Assembly (NCBI RefSeq): GCF_900109645.1
Contig: NZ_FOBG01000002.1
Coordinates: 62,001 to 126,000, forward strand
Length of the DNA stretch: 64,000 bases
Direction of reading: 5' to 3'
Origin: Duganella sp. CF402
GTDB lineage: Bacteria; Pseudomonadota; Gammaproteobacteria; Burkholderiales; Burkholderiaceae_D
The position numbers were made by a program, and so were the translations under genes. Position 1 is the stretch's first letter; every line of letters begins with the position of its first letter. Below, piece after piece: positions 1-7,813 of this stretch. A model generated the notes under the pieces. The model was given only the letters and a program-made list of their open reading frames with translations, was not told the DNA's origin and did not search any database.

Positions 1-727
1 GGCCCTTGTAGAACGCATCGGCGCCGCCGTCGGCGATTTCGCGCAGCGTACGCGCCAGCTCTGGATTCTTCAGCACATAGCCGACCGGGCGCGGTTTGCC
101 TTCGGCATCGAGGAAGTAAGCGCGCGCCACCGGATCGCGCGACAGATACTTATCCCACGACAGCAGCGCATTCAAACGCGGGCTGACGGCAAAGCCGTTT
201 TCCGCCAGCTGGATGGCGGGCTGGAACAGGGTTTTCCACGGCAGCTTGCCGTGCTGCTTGTGCGCCAGTTCCAGCATGCGCAGCACGCCGGGCGCGCCGG
301 TCGAGCGGCCGCCGACCACGCCCGTTTCGCGCGACACCGGCTTGCCGTCCTTGTCCTGGAACAGGTGTTCGTCGGCAGCGGCGGGCGCGGTTTCGCGGCC
401 GTCATAGGATTGCACCCGCTTGCCATCGCTGTACAGCAGGAAGGAGCCGCCGCCGATGCCGGACGATTGCGGCTCCACCAGCGTCAGCACCATCTGCACC
501 GCGATGGCCGCATCGACCGCGCTGCCTCCCTGCTTCAGCATCTGGTAGCCGGCCTGCGTGGCCAGTGGATTGGCGGCGGCCACCATGAATTTTTGCGCGG
601 ACTTGCCGGCCTTCTCGGCGTAGCCGGTGGCGATTTCCGGCGCGTGGTCCGGCGTGGCGCGTTGCGCATGGGCGGGTAGCGCGCCCAGCAAAGCGATGCC
701 CAGCGCGATAATCTTCAAACGATGCAT
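1..727 (-). CDS. ggt: Gamma-glutamyltransferase, N-terminal part (cut by window edge)
   Basis: Gamma-glutamyl transpeptidase, a periplasmic Ntn-hydrolase that cleaves glutathione and transfers the glutamyl group. The frame is open from ATG at 727 to the window edge, giving about 242 codons. It starts with a signal peptide (MHRLKIIALGIALLGALPAHA), followed by family-typical blocks: MVAAANPLATQAG, GGSAVDAAIAVQ, EPQSSGIGGGSF, YDGRETAP and GAPGVLRM. A CTGGAG ribosome site precedes the start. The self-cleavage Thr and the small subunit lie outside the window, so their integrity cannot be judged. Confidence 0.93.
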   Translation of the reverse strand, partial: MHRLKIIALGIALLGALPAHAQRATPDHAPEIATGYAEKAGKSAQKFMVAAANPLATQAGYQMLKQGGSAVDAAIAVQMVLTLVEPQSSGIGGGSFLLYSDGKRVQSYDGRETAPAAADEHLFQDKDGKPVSRETGVVGGRSTGAPGVLRMLELAHKQHGKLPWKTLFQPAIQLAENGFAVSPRLNALLSWDKYLSRDPVARAYFLDAEGKPRPVGYVLKNPELARTLREIADGGADAFYKG

Positions 728-742
728 GGATACTCCAGGAAT

Positions 743-1084
743 TTAACGGGACACCACGAACGCGCCGGCAGCGATCAGCAGCAGTCCGAGGATTTTCATC
801 GGCGTCAGCGCTTCGTGCAGCAGCTGTGCGCCGAGCAGCGTCACCATCGCAATGGTGACGGCGGTCATGAAGGGATAGGCGATGCTGATTTCCAGCCTGG
901 CCAGCGCAAAGGAATAGCACACAAAACCCAGCACGTAGGTGCCGCCTGCGCCGCCCAGCCAGGCGAGGCGCGCGAGGCTGATGCCGGCGCCGGCCTGGCT
1001 GGACATCTTGATCAGGAAGGTGGCGGCGGCGCTGGCGACCGACGCCAGCACCAGCCAGAGATAACCTGCGATTGTTGGGTTCAT
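743..1084 (-). CDS. Small four-helix transporter of the SMR/EamA type
   Basis: A 113-residue inner-membrane protein with four predicted hydrophobic helices (about 5-25, 33-53, 58-78, 88-108). It resembles the small multidrug resistance/ArnE-ArnF group, including the late segment IAYPFMTAVTIAMV and the HEALTP turn before the last helix. It has no Glu in helix 1 where EmrE has its essential Glu14 (here LVLASVASAAAT), so proton-coupled drug export is doubtful. A lipid-carrier or other EamA-like role is possible. An in-frame extension upstream to 1159 is unlikely because MNPTIAG at 1084 matches normal family starts. It sits 15 bases upstream of ggt on the same strand and may share its transcript. 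Confidence 0.8.
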   Translation of the reverse strand: MNPTIAGYLWLVLASVASAAATFLIKMSSQAGAGISLARLAWLGGAGGTYVLGFVCYSFALARLEISIAYPFMTAVTIAMVTLLGAQLLHEALTPMKILGLLLIAAGAFVVSR

Positions 1085-1109
1085 TCGCAGATTATACCGT
1101 TCGTTGTAT

Positions 1110-1868
1110 TTACTTGGGCTGCATGCGGATCGCGCCGTCGAGGCGGATGGTTTCACCATTCAGCATGGCGTTTTCGATGATGGCCTTGGCCAGCTGCGCG
1201 TATTCGGCCGGCTTGCCCAGGCGCGGCGGGAACGGCACCATCGCACCCAGCGCGTCCTGCACTTCCTGCGGCATGGCCGACAACATCGGCGTTTCGAAAA
1301 TGCCCGGCGCGATGGTCATCACGCGGATGCCGTTGCGCGACAGGTCGCGCGCCATCGGCAAGGTCAGGCCGGCCACGGCGGCCTTGGAGGCGGCGTAGGC
1401 GGCCTGGCCGATCTGGCCATCGAAGGCGGCCACCGAGGCGGTGTTGATGATGACGCCGCGCTCGCCGGTTTCCAGCGGCGCGTTCTTGCTCATCGCATCG
1501 GCCGCCAGGCGCGACATATTGAAGGTGCCGATCAGGTTGATGCTGACCACACGCTGGAACAGGTCCAGCGGATGCGGGCCGTCCTTGCCAACCGTCTTGG
1601 CGGCCGGCGCCACGCCGGCGCAGTTAATCACGCCGCGCAGCGTGCCTTGCGCCAGCGCTGCAGCCACCACGGCCTGGCCGTCGGTTTCCGAGGTGACGTC
1701 GCACTTGACGAATACCGCGCCCAGTTCGGCCGCCAGCGCCTGGCCGGCTTCGGCCTGCACGTCTGCCAGCACCACTTTGCCGCCCTGCGCCACGATCATG
1801 CGCGCCGTGCCCGCGCCCAGGCCCGACGCACCGCCGGTGATGATGAATACGCTGTCTTTGATTTGCAT
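1110..1868 (-). CDS. SDR-family 3-hydroxyacyl-CoA dehydrogenase (type II HADH-like)
   Basis: A 252-residue short-chain dehydrogenase. The NAD-binding TGGASGLG motif is at residues 11-18, the NCAG motif near 87, the catalytic Ser around 145 and YAASK near 159. The tail (FPPRLGKPAEYAQLAKAIIENAMLNGETIRLDGAIRM) matches the type II 3-hydroxyacyl-CoA / 3-hydroxy-2-methylbutyryl-CoA dehydrogenases that act in fatty-acid and isoleucine breakdown. A GGAG ribosome site precedes the ATG. A perfect palindrome at 1890-1905 lies just upstream and probably binds a repressor of acyl-CoA catabolism. Family assignment is strong; the exact substrate is inferred. Confidence 0.88.
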   Translation of the reverse strand: MQIKDSVFIITGGASGLGAGTARMIVAQGGKVVLADVQAEAGQALAAELGAVFVKCDVTSETDGQAVVAAALAQGTLRGVINCAGVAPAAKTVGKDGPHPLDLFQRVVSINLIGTFNMSRLAADAMSKNAPLETGERGVIINTASVAAFDGQIGQAAYAASKAAVAGLTLPMARDLSRNGIRVMTIAPGIFETPMLSAMPQEVQDALGAMVPFPPRLGKPAEYAQLAKAIIENAMLNGETIRLDGAIRMQPK

Positions 1869-1889
1869 TCTTGTCTCCAGATTTATTTA

Positions 1890-1905
1890 ACGTTTACGTA
1901 AACGT
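1890..1905. promoter_or_regulatory. Perfect 16-bp palindrome, probable operator
   Basis: ACGTTTACGTAAACGT reads the same on both strands and ends 22 bases upstream of the dehydrogenase start codon. From memory, LiuR (MerR-family regulator of branched-chain amino acid and acyl-CoA catabolism in proteobacteria) uses sites of similar TTTACGTAAA-like form. That would fit the adjacent dehydrogenase. The regulator assignment is inference. Confidence 0.6.
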
Positions 1906-2048
1906 CACATACGAATTTTACCCTGTTTTCAGTGGGCGGCGGGCAGCTTGCTATTTGCAATAAATAAATAGTTTTATTTTTATACTGTTTATTTTGCATT
2001 CATAATTTATATTACCAATGTACTATCAACACTTCCCACGGAGGATCA

Positions 2049-3146
2049 ATGAAACGTGTTTTACTCAGTATTCTCATCGCCGGTACGGCATTGGCGGCCG
2101 GCGCAGCCGCAGCTGCACCGCAGGAATACCGCCTCACTATTCTGGGCCTGGACAGTAATGTCACCGGCGTCAATAACCTGGGCCAGGCGGTCGGCACCTC
2201 GCTGGTCAACGGCCAGAATGTCGCCACGGTCTGGACCAATGGGGTGGCCAGCTACCTGCCGTCGATCGGCGGCGGCGCGTCGTATGCAACCGACATCAAT
2301 AACCTCGGCGTGGTGTCGGGCGCCGCGTTGGGCGCAGACGGCAAATATCATGCGGTGACCTGGAACGGCGGCGTAGCGACCGTGCTAAATGGCACCAACG
2401 CCAGCGTGGCCAACGCCATCAACGACTCGGGCGTGGTGGTTGGTTCGGCCACTATCAACGGCAGCTCGTACGCCCAGCAATGGTCAGGCGGCACGGCAAC
2501 CACGCTGGCAGGCCGCTCCGCGAACGACATCAACAACAGCGGCGCCGTGGTATCGGACAACCTGCTGATCAAGGGCGCGACGCAAACCGACCTGGCGGCG
2601 CAATACACCTACTGGGATACCCACAACGGCGCGAACTGGCCTTACCCAACGACGGTTTACGCCATCAATGACCAAGGCGCCGCAGCGGGCACCGTGGTGG
2701 CCGACCATAACGGTTTCTCGTCGGTTGCCGTCATCTGGGGACAAAATGGCATCGTCAGCGCCAGACTGTCCTACGACCTGCCGTACCACCAGTTCAACGA
2801 CATCAACAACGGCGGGCAGGCGGTGGGCTACTCCGTTTATGACGCGCCGATTCCGTTCAACGAAGCAACGCTGTGGAATGGCAGCGCGCTGGTCAACATC
2901 AATTCGCTGCTGAGCACCGCCGACCGCTACAACGTTCACCTGTCGACCGGCAACGCCATCAACGACAGCGGCGTGATTGTCGGCCAGACCGCGCTGTTCA
3001 ATACCGACCCTGAGATGCCGTGGATGGTGCACTACGCCGGCTACATCCTGACCCCGGTGCCGGAGCCAGAGACCTATGCCATGCTGGCCGTCGGCCTGCT
3101 GCTGGTTGGCGCTGCCGTGCGCCGTCGTCAGAAAGCGGCTGTTTAA
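2049..3146 (+). CDS. PEP-CTERM sorting-domain protein with HAF-type repeats
   Basis: A 365-residue exported protein. Residues 1-24 form a signal peptide ending in alanines. The body carries at least six imperfect repeats of the form D/AIN-N/D-x-G-x-x-V/A-G (INNLGVVSG, INDSGVVVG, INNSGAVV, INDQGAAAG, INNGGQAVG, INDSGVIVG), as in the HAF-repeat family with a propeller-like fold. The C-terminus has a PEP-CTERM signal: VPEPETYAM, one hydrophobic helix, then RRR. This marks it for exosortase processing during exopolysaccharide or biofilm export. The ribosome site is CGGAGG. No exosortase gene is nearby. Its stop codon overlaps that of the convergent phosphatase gene. Confidence 0.9.
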   Translation: MKRVLLSILIAGTALAAGAAAAAPQEYRLTILGLDSNVTGVNNLGQAVGTSLVNGQNVATVWTNGVASYLPSIGGGASYATDINNLGVVSGAALGADGKYHAVTWNGGVATVLNGTNASVANAINDSGVVVGSATINGSSYAQQWSGGTATTLAGRSANDINNSGAVVSDNLLIKGATQTDLAAQYTYWDTHNGANWPYPTTVYAINDQGAAAGTVVADHNGFSSVAVIWGQNGIVSARLSYDLPYHQFNDINNGGQAVGYSVYDAPIPFNEATLWNGSALVNINSLLSTADRYNVHLSTGNAINDSGVIVGQTALFNTDPEMPWMVHYAGYILTPVPEPETYAMLAVGLLLVGAAVRRRQKAAV

Positions 3147-3838
3147 GCCAGCGCTTTCAAAGCAGGAATGAGGTCGTCCAGATGGGCGATCTCGCAGGTC
3201 GGCAAGGCTTCCGATTGGTTGGCCTGCCGGCCAGGATTGAACCAGCAGCTTTCAATCCCGAACTGGTTGGCGCCGAGGATGTCCGCATCCAGCCTATCGC
3301 CAACAATGATGGTTTCAGGCTTGGCAAATGCGCGCGCCATGCGTGCGGTGTAGTCGAAGAAGCGGCTGTCCGGCTTGGCATAGCCGCAGGCTTCCGAAGT
3401 GGCGATGAAGGAGATGTAATGGCCCAGGCCGGAGGCCGCCACCCGGCGATGCTGGATCGCATCCACGCCGTTGGTGATGATGGCCACCTCCCCTACTGCC
3501 GCCAGCTGCTCACACAGGCGCAGCGCGCCGTCAATCAGCACCACGGTTTCCGACAGCGATTCAAGATACAGCAGACTGGCCGCATTGGCATCCAGCGCCA
3601 GCCCGTGCGCCACGAAGGTCTTGCGGAAACGCTCCACCTTGAGGAAGTCCTTGGTCACGTCGCCCTGCTCAAACGCGCGCCACAGCCCGGTGTTGATGGC
3701 CTGGTACTGGGTGAACAACGCGTCCGTCACGTCGTGATGGCCCAGCTGGTTGAGGGTGCGGACAAAGGACAGCTGTTCGGAAGCCTTGAAGTCCAGCAGC
3801 GTGTCGTCGAGGTCAAAAAGAAAGAGGCTATGTTTCAT
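3143..3838 (-). CDS. yjjG: YjjG-type HAD phosphatase (pyrimidine 5'-nucleotidase)
   Basis: A 231-residue HAD-superfamily hydrolase. Motif I is FDLDDTLLD at residues 7-15, motif II is the ITNGVD segment, and the later motif is VGDRLDADILGA with an upstream Lys in GYAKPD. The alpha-helical cap and overall match fit YjjG, which dephosphorylates non-canonical pyrimidine nucleotides. The start MKHSLFLFDLDD at 3838 is preferred to the in-frame upstream codon at 3865, because family members begin just before motif I. Its TAA overlaps the TAA of the PEP-CTERM gene on the other strand. Confidence 0.85.
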   Translation of the reverse strand: MKHSLFLFDLDDTLLDFKASEQLSFVRTLNQLGHHDVTDALFTQYQAINTGLWRAFEQGDVTKDFLKVERFRKTFVAHGLALDANAASLLYLESLSETVVLIDGALRLCEQLAAVGEVAIITNGVDAIQHRRVAASGLGHYISFIATSEACGYAKPDSRFFDYTARMARAFAKPETIIVGDRLDADILGANQFGIESCWFNPGRQANQSEALPTCEIAHLDDLIPALKALA

Positions 3839-3876
3839 AGCTCGACAGTATACTGCATGCCTCACAAGGAGATTTT

Positions 3877-4231
3877 ATGACGGCGCATCATTACAAACTC
3901 ACGGTGGAATGGACTGGCAACAAGGGCAGCGGCACCTCGGGCCGCGCGCTGGAATCCGGAGGAACTGCTGGTGGCGTCGGCCTCGGCCTGCCACAAGCTG
4001 TGGTATCTGCATTTGTGCGCCGATGCCGGCATCGTCGTTACCGCGTATGTGGATGAGGCAGAAGGCACGATGAACGGCGACCGCTTCGAACGCATCGTGC
4101 TGCGCCCGCGCGTGAGCGTCACGGCCGGCGACCGCGAACTGGCGCTCAGCCTGCATCACAAAGCCCACCAGGAATGCTACATCGCCAACTCGCTCAACTT
4201 CCCGGTCGACTGCGAGCCTAGCATTGAATAA
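3877..4231 (+). pseudogene. OsmC-like gene broken by an internal deletion and frameshift
   Basis: A good ribosome site (AAGGAG) precedes ATG at 3877. The first 22 codons read MTAHHYKLTVEWTGNKGSGTSG, a normal start for a small OsmC-family peroxidase-like protein. Directly after GTSG the family match continues only in the next frame (RWNPEELLVASASACHKLWYLHL...), running to TAA at 4229-4231. From family knowledge, about 30 residues normally lie between GTSG and RWNPEELL, so a deletion near 3942-3947 with a frame change is inferred. The original frame ends at TGA 4054-4056 after 59 codons. The Cys of SACHKLW and the later PVDCEPSI segment remain. An assembly error is the alternative. Confidence 0.8.
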
Positions 4232-4661
4232 CACTGCCTGAACGGCTGCACACCTTGCCGGATGGCGCCACCACCGAGCCGGCGCCGAAGTTGTTGTAGC
4301 GCACGCCGTTGGCGCCGTAGCAGCCGGCGGCGTCGCAACTGGTGGTGGGCACCGGCGGCTTGACGAGGGGATCCATCACCGGCAACGGCGGCGCGGTCGG
4401 CATGGCCAGCTTGGGCGGCGGCTTGGTTTGCGGCATGCGCTGTATGATTTGCGGCACCGGGCGACGCGGCATCGGCGACTTGGCCGGCGCGGTGCGGCAC
4501 GGCTCCACCGCCAGCGACTTGCCATCGGCACTGAGCGTACAAACCGGCATTTTGGCGTACTCGTCCGCGTCGACCGCAGCCTGATCAGCCCAGGCGTATT
4601 CACACACCAGCATGCCGAACAGGAACACGGCCGTGAAGGCGGCGGATTTGGCGATATTCAT
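4218..4661 (-). CDS. Secreted proline-rich hypothetical protein
   Basis: A 147-residue protein with a signal peptide (about 1-25, ending EYAWA). A proline-rich middle follows (about 60-105: repeated P-x-P, PPPKLAMPTAPPLPVM), then a small Cys-containing C-terminal part (SCDAAGCYGANGVRYNNFG...CSRSGSVIQC) that may form disulfides. An AGGGAGGG ribosome site precedes the ATG. The family is not recognised; a periplasmic or surface location is likely. The last codons overlap the remnant of the OsmC-like gene on the other strand. Confidence 0.72.
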   Translation of the reverse strand: MNIAKSAAFTAVFLFGMLVCEYAWADQAAVDADEYAKMPVCTLSADGKSLAVEPCRTAPAKSPMPRRPVPQIIQRMPQTKPPPKLAMPTAPPLPVMDPLVKPPVPTTSCDAAGCYGANGVRYNNFGAGSVVAPSGKVCSRSGSVIQC

Positions 4662-4721
4662 GGCGTTCCCTCCCTGCTTACATATTAGCCCGGTACGCGT
4701 GGGAGGGAAGCCCTGATTTTA

Positions 4722-6839
4722 TTACTGCACCGTCATCGGCGGCGGTGGCGGCACTTCCGCCGGCGCCACCTTGGCCTGCGGCGGCGCTTCTGCGGACACC
4801 GCCAGCCATCCCGCCGCCGGCAGCAGCGGCACCAGCAGCAGCGCCACGATGTTGATGATCTTGATCAGCGGGTTCACCGCCGGGCCGGCCGTATCCTTGT
4901 ACGGGTCGCCCACGGTGTCGCCCGTTACGGCCGCCTTGTGGGCATCCGAACCCTTCCCGCCGAAGTGGCCGTCCTCGATGTACTTCTTGGCGTTATCCCA
5001 CGCGCCACCACCGGTGGTCATGGAAATCGCCACGAACAGGCCGGTGACGATGGTGCCCATCAGCATGCCGCCCAGCGCGGCCGAACCCAGCAGCATACCG
5101 ACCAGGATCGGCACCACCACCGGCAGCAGCGACGGGATAATCATTTCCTTGATCGCCGAGGCGGTCAGCATGTCGACCGCCTTGTCGTACTCCGGCTTGC
5201 CGGTGCCGTCCATGATGCCCTTGATATCGCGGAACTGGCGGCGCACTTCCACCACCACCGCGCCGGCCGCGCGGCCCACCGCCTCCATCGCCATCGCGCC
5301 GAACAGATAAGGGATCAGGCCGCCGATAATCAGGCCGACGATCACCATCGGATTGGACAGGTCGAACGACACGCTGCGCCCGGCCGACTCCAGCGCGTGG
5401 GTGTAATCGGCAAACAGCACCAGCGCGGCCAGCCCGGCCGAGCCGATCGCATAGCCCTTGGTGACCGCCTTGGTGGTGTTGCCCACCGCGTCCAGCGGAT
5501 CGGTAATCGCGCGCACCGAGTCCGGCATGCCCGACATTTCAGCGATGCCGCCGGCGTTGTCGGTGATCGGGCCGTAGGCGTCCAGCGCCACCACGATGCC
5601 GGCCATCGACAGCATCGAGGTGGCCGCAATCGCCACGCCGTACAGCTGGCCCAGCTGGTAGGACACCAGGATCGCCGCGCACACGGCCAGTACCGGCCAG
5701 GCGGTGGATTTCATCGACACGCCGAGGCCGGCGATGATGTTGGTGCCGTGGCCGGTGGTCGAGGCTTCGGCGATGTGCCTGACCGGATGGAAATCCGTGC
5801 CGGTGTAGTACTCGGTGATATAGACCATCAGCCCGGTCAACACGATGCCGACCACGGTGCAGCCGATCATCTTGTAGCGCATGGCGTCGTCCGGCCACAG
5901 CTGCCAGGTCACCGCCACAAAACCGATCAGCGACAGGCCTGCCGCCCACCACAGGCCGGTGTACAGCGCCGACATGATCTTCTTGCCCGGCTTGGCCTTG
6001 ACCATCGAGCAGCCGATAATCGACGCGATGATCGACACCGCACCGAGCAACAGCGGATACACCACCGCCGCGCTACCGGAAGCACTGAGCAGCAGCGCCC
6101 CCAGCAGCATGGTGGCGATCAGCGTCACCACATAAGTCTCAAACAGATCGGCCGCCATGCCGGCGCAGTCGCCGACGTTGTCGCCGACGTTATCGGCGAT
6201 CACCGCCGGATTGCGCGGGTCGTCTTCCGGAATGCCGGCCTCCACCTTGCCGACCAGGTCCGCGCCGACGTCCGCGCCCTTGGTGAAGATGCCGCCGCCC
6301 AGCCGCGCAAAAATCGAAATCAGCGAGGCGCCAAACGCCAGCCCGATCAGCGGTTCAATCGTCTTGTGCAGATTGGTGCCCGGCGCCACGCCAGCCACCA
6401 GGTACATATAGAACAGCACCACGCCCAGCAGGCCCAGCCCGACCACCAGCATGCCGGTGATGGCGCCGCCCTTGAACGCGACATCCAGCGCTTCGTTCAT
6501 CCCCTTGGATGCGGCCTGCGCCGTGCGCACATTGGCGCGCACCGAAACGTTCATGCCGATGAAGCCGCATGCCCCCGACAGCACCGCGCCGATCAGGAAG
6601 CCGATGCCGGTGCTGACATCAAGGAAAGCGGCAATGAGGATGAGCAGCACCACCCCGACAATGCCGATGGTGCGATATTGGCGCGCCAGGTAGGCGGCGG
6701 CGCCTTGTTGAATCGCTAGCGCGATTTCCTGCATGCGCGGATTGCCCGCGTCTTGTCGCAGAATCCAGCTCCGCGACCAAAGTCCATAAACCACGGCAAT
6801 GATGCCGCACGCAACTGCCAACCATAAGCTGCCTGCCAT
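4722..6839 (-). CDS. hppA: Membrane-bound proton-translocating pyrophosphatase
   Basis: A 705-residue integral membrane pump that uses pyrophosphate hydrolysis to move protons across the inner membrane. Around 16 hydrophobic helices are seen, and the acidic pyrophosphate-binding motifs are present: KGADVGADLVGKVE, NVGDNVGDCAGMAADLFE, and C-terminal TGDTVGDPYKDTAGPAVNP. The segment GNTTKAVTKG carries Lys where K+-dependent enzymes have Ala, so a K+-independent H+-PPase is predicted. The length is normal for the family. It is transcribed after adk but is separated from it by a terminator, so it has its own promoter in 6840-6936. A run of aacttcaaa repeats is seen there. Confidence 0.96.
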   Translation of the reverse strand: MAGSLWLAVACGIIAVVYGLWSRSWILRQDAGNPRMQEIALAIQQGAAAYLARQYRTIGIVGVVLLILIAAFLDVSTGIGFLIGAVLSGACGFIGMNVSVRANVRTAQAASKGMNEALDVAFKGGAITGMLVVGLGLLGVVLFYMYLVAGVAPGTNLHKTIEPLIGLAFGASLISIFARLGGGIFTKGADVGADLVGKVEAGIPEDDPRNPAVIADNVGDNVGDCAGMAADLFETYVVTLIATMLLGALLLSASGSAAVVYPLLLGAVSIIASIIGCSMVKAKPGKKIMSALYTGLWWAAGLSLIGFVAVTWQLWPDDAMRYKMIGCTVVGIVLTGLMVYITEYYTGTDFHPVRHIAEASTTGHGTNIIAGLGVSMKSTAWPVLAVCAAILVSYQLGQLYGVAIAATSMLSMAGIVVALDAYGPITDNAGGIAEMSGMPDSVRAITDPLDAVGNTTKAVTKGYAIGSAGLAALVLFADYTHALESAGRSVSFDLSNPMVIVGLIIGGLIPYLFGAMAMEAVGRAAGAVVVEVRRQFRDIKGIMDGTGKPEYDKAVDMLTASAIKEMIIPSLLPVVVPILVGMLLGSAALGGMLMGTIVTGLFVAISMTTGGGAWDNAKKYIEDGHFGGKGSDAHKAAVTGDTVGDPYKDTAGPAVNPLIKIINIVALLLVPLLPAAGWLAVSAEAPPQAKVAPAEVPPPPPMTVQ

Positions 6840-6936
6840 AGTGTCCCCTTATTTTTGTTGATCAAGCTTGTACAACCACACTGCAAGTGCGAACTGCAAA
6901 ACTTCAAAACTTCAAAAAATTGGGATGGCGCTGGCG

Positions 6937-6962
6937 AAAAAAAAGCGGACCATCGGTCCGCT
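6937..6962 (-). terminator. Intrinsic terminator after adk
   Basis: A perfect 8-bp stem AGCGGACC/GGTCCGCT with a 3-base loop, followed on the minus strand by a run of eight T residues (A run 6937-6944 on the plus strand). It lies 12 bases past the adk stop codon. Confidence 0.9.
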
Positions 6963-6974
6963 CTACTTTAACCC

Positions 6975-7631
6975 TTATTTCGATAGCGCGGCAAACGCGC
7001 TGTCGCGAATTTGCTCGACCGGGCCGACGCCCTCGATGCGGCGGTACTTGGGCGCGCCCGGCTCACCGGTCTGTGCCCAGGTATTGTAGTAGCCCAGCAG
7101 CACTTCGGTTTGGTTATGGTAGACGTCCAGACGCTTCTTCACGACTTCAGCTTTGTCGTCGTCGCGCTGCACCAGCGGTTCGCCGGTGACGTCGTCCTTG
7201 CCTTCTTCCTTCGGCGGGTTGAACTTGACGTGGTAGACGCGGCCCGAGGCCGGGTGGCAGCGGCGGCCGTCCATGCGCTCGATGATCGATTCGTCCGGTA
7301 CGGCGATTTCCAGCACGTAGTCCACGGCCACGCCGCTGTCCTTCATGGCGTCCGCCTGGGCGATGGTGCGTGGGAAGCCGTCGAACAGGTAGCCGTTGGC
7401 GCAGTCCGGCTGGGCCAGACGGTCCTTGACCAGACCGATGATGATGTCATCCGAAACCAAACCACCCGCATCCATGACCTTTTTCGCGGCCATACCCAGT
7501 TCCGTGCCGGCCTTGATGGCGGCGCGCAGCATATCACCAGTGGAAATTTGCGGGATGTTGTATTTTTCTTTGATGAAATTAGCCTGAGTGCCCTTGCCGG
7601 CACCTGGTGCTCCTAACAGAATGAGACGCAT
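6975..7631 (-). CDS. adk: Adenylate kinase
   Basis: A 218-residue cytoplasmic enzyme interconverting ATP + AMP and 2 ADP. The P-loop GAPGAGKGT is at residues 7-15, with the AMP-binding STGDMLR and the DGFPRT motif. The long LID domain (GRRCHPASGRVYHVKFNPPK) lacks the four zinc Cys of Gram-positive types. The start ATG fits the family start MRLILLGAPG. A 182-base gap upstream separates it from kdsB, and a perfect 7-bp inverted repeat (GATATTC/GAATATC, 7725-7743) sits there, possibly regulatory. Confidence 0.98.
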   Translation of the reverse strand: MRLILLGAPGAGKGTQANFIKEKYNIPQISTGDMLRAAIKAGTELGMAAKKVMDAGGLVSDDIIIGLVKDRLAQPDCANGYLFDGFPRTIAQADAMKDSGVAVDYVLEIAVPDESIIERMDGRRCHPASGRVYHVKFNPPKEEGKDDVTGEPLVQRDDDKAEVVKKRLDVYHNQTEVLLGYYNTWAQTGEPGAPKYRRIEGVGPVEQIRDSAFAALSK

Positions 7632-7724
7632 GAAGTTTCCTAAAACAGATTTGGGATATGGTTAGTTAGTGTCAGATCGTACGAAACTTACCACAAAACT
7701 TAGTCTTTACGCCAATTTCTGCTT

Positions 7725-7743
7725 GATATTCCGTATGAATATC
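7725..7743. promoter_or_regulatory. Inverted repeat in the adk upstream region
   Basis: GATATTC-5 bases-GAATATC, a perfect 7-bp inverted repeat about 95 bases upstream of adk. It could be an operator or a chance palindrome in an AT-rich promoter. No regulator is recognised. Confidence 0.3.
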
Positions 7744-7813
7744 GCACAGTTACAGACGTTATAACAGCAGTTGCTGACTTGTGGCTGACGCTTTTTAAAC
7801 TGGATTAATACCG

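Noticed and set aside
4938..6719. 593-codon open frame antisense to hppA
   Set aside because: Shadow of a GC-rich gene: His/Arg/Gln-rich composition, no family motif, and hppA on the other strand is certain.
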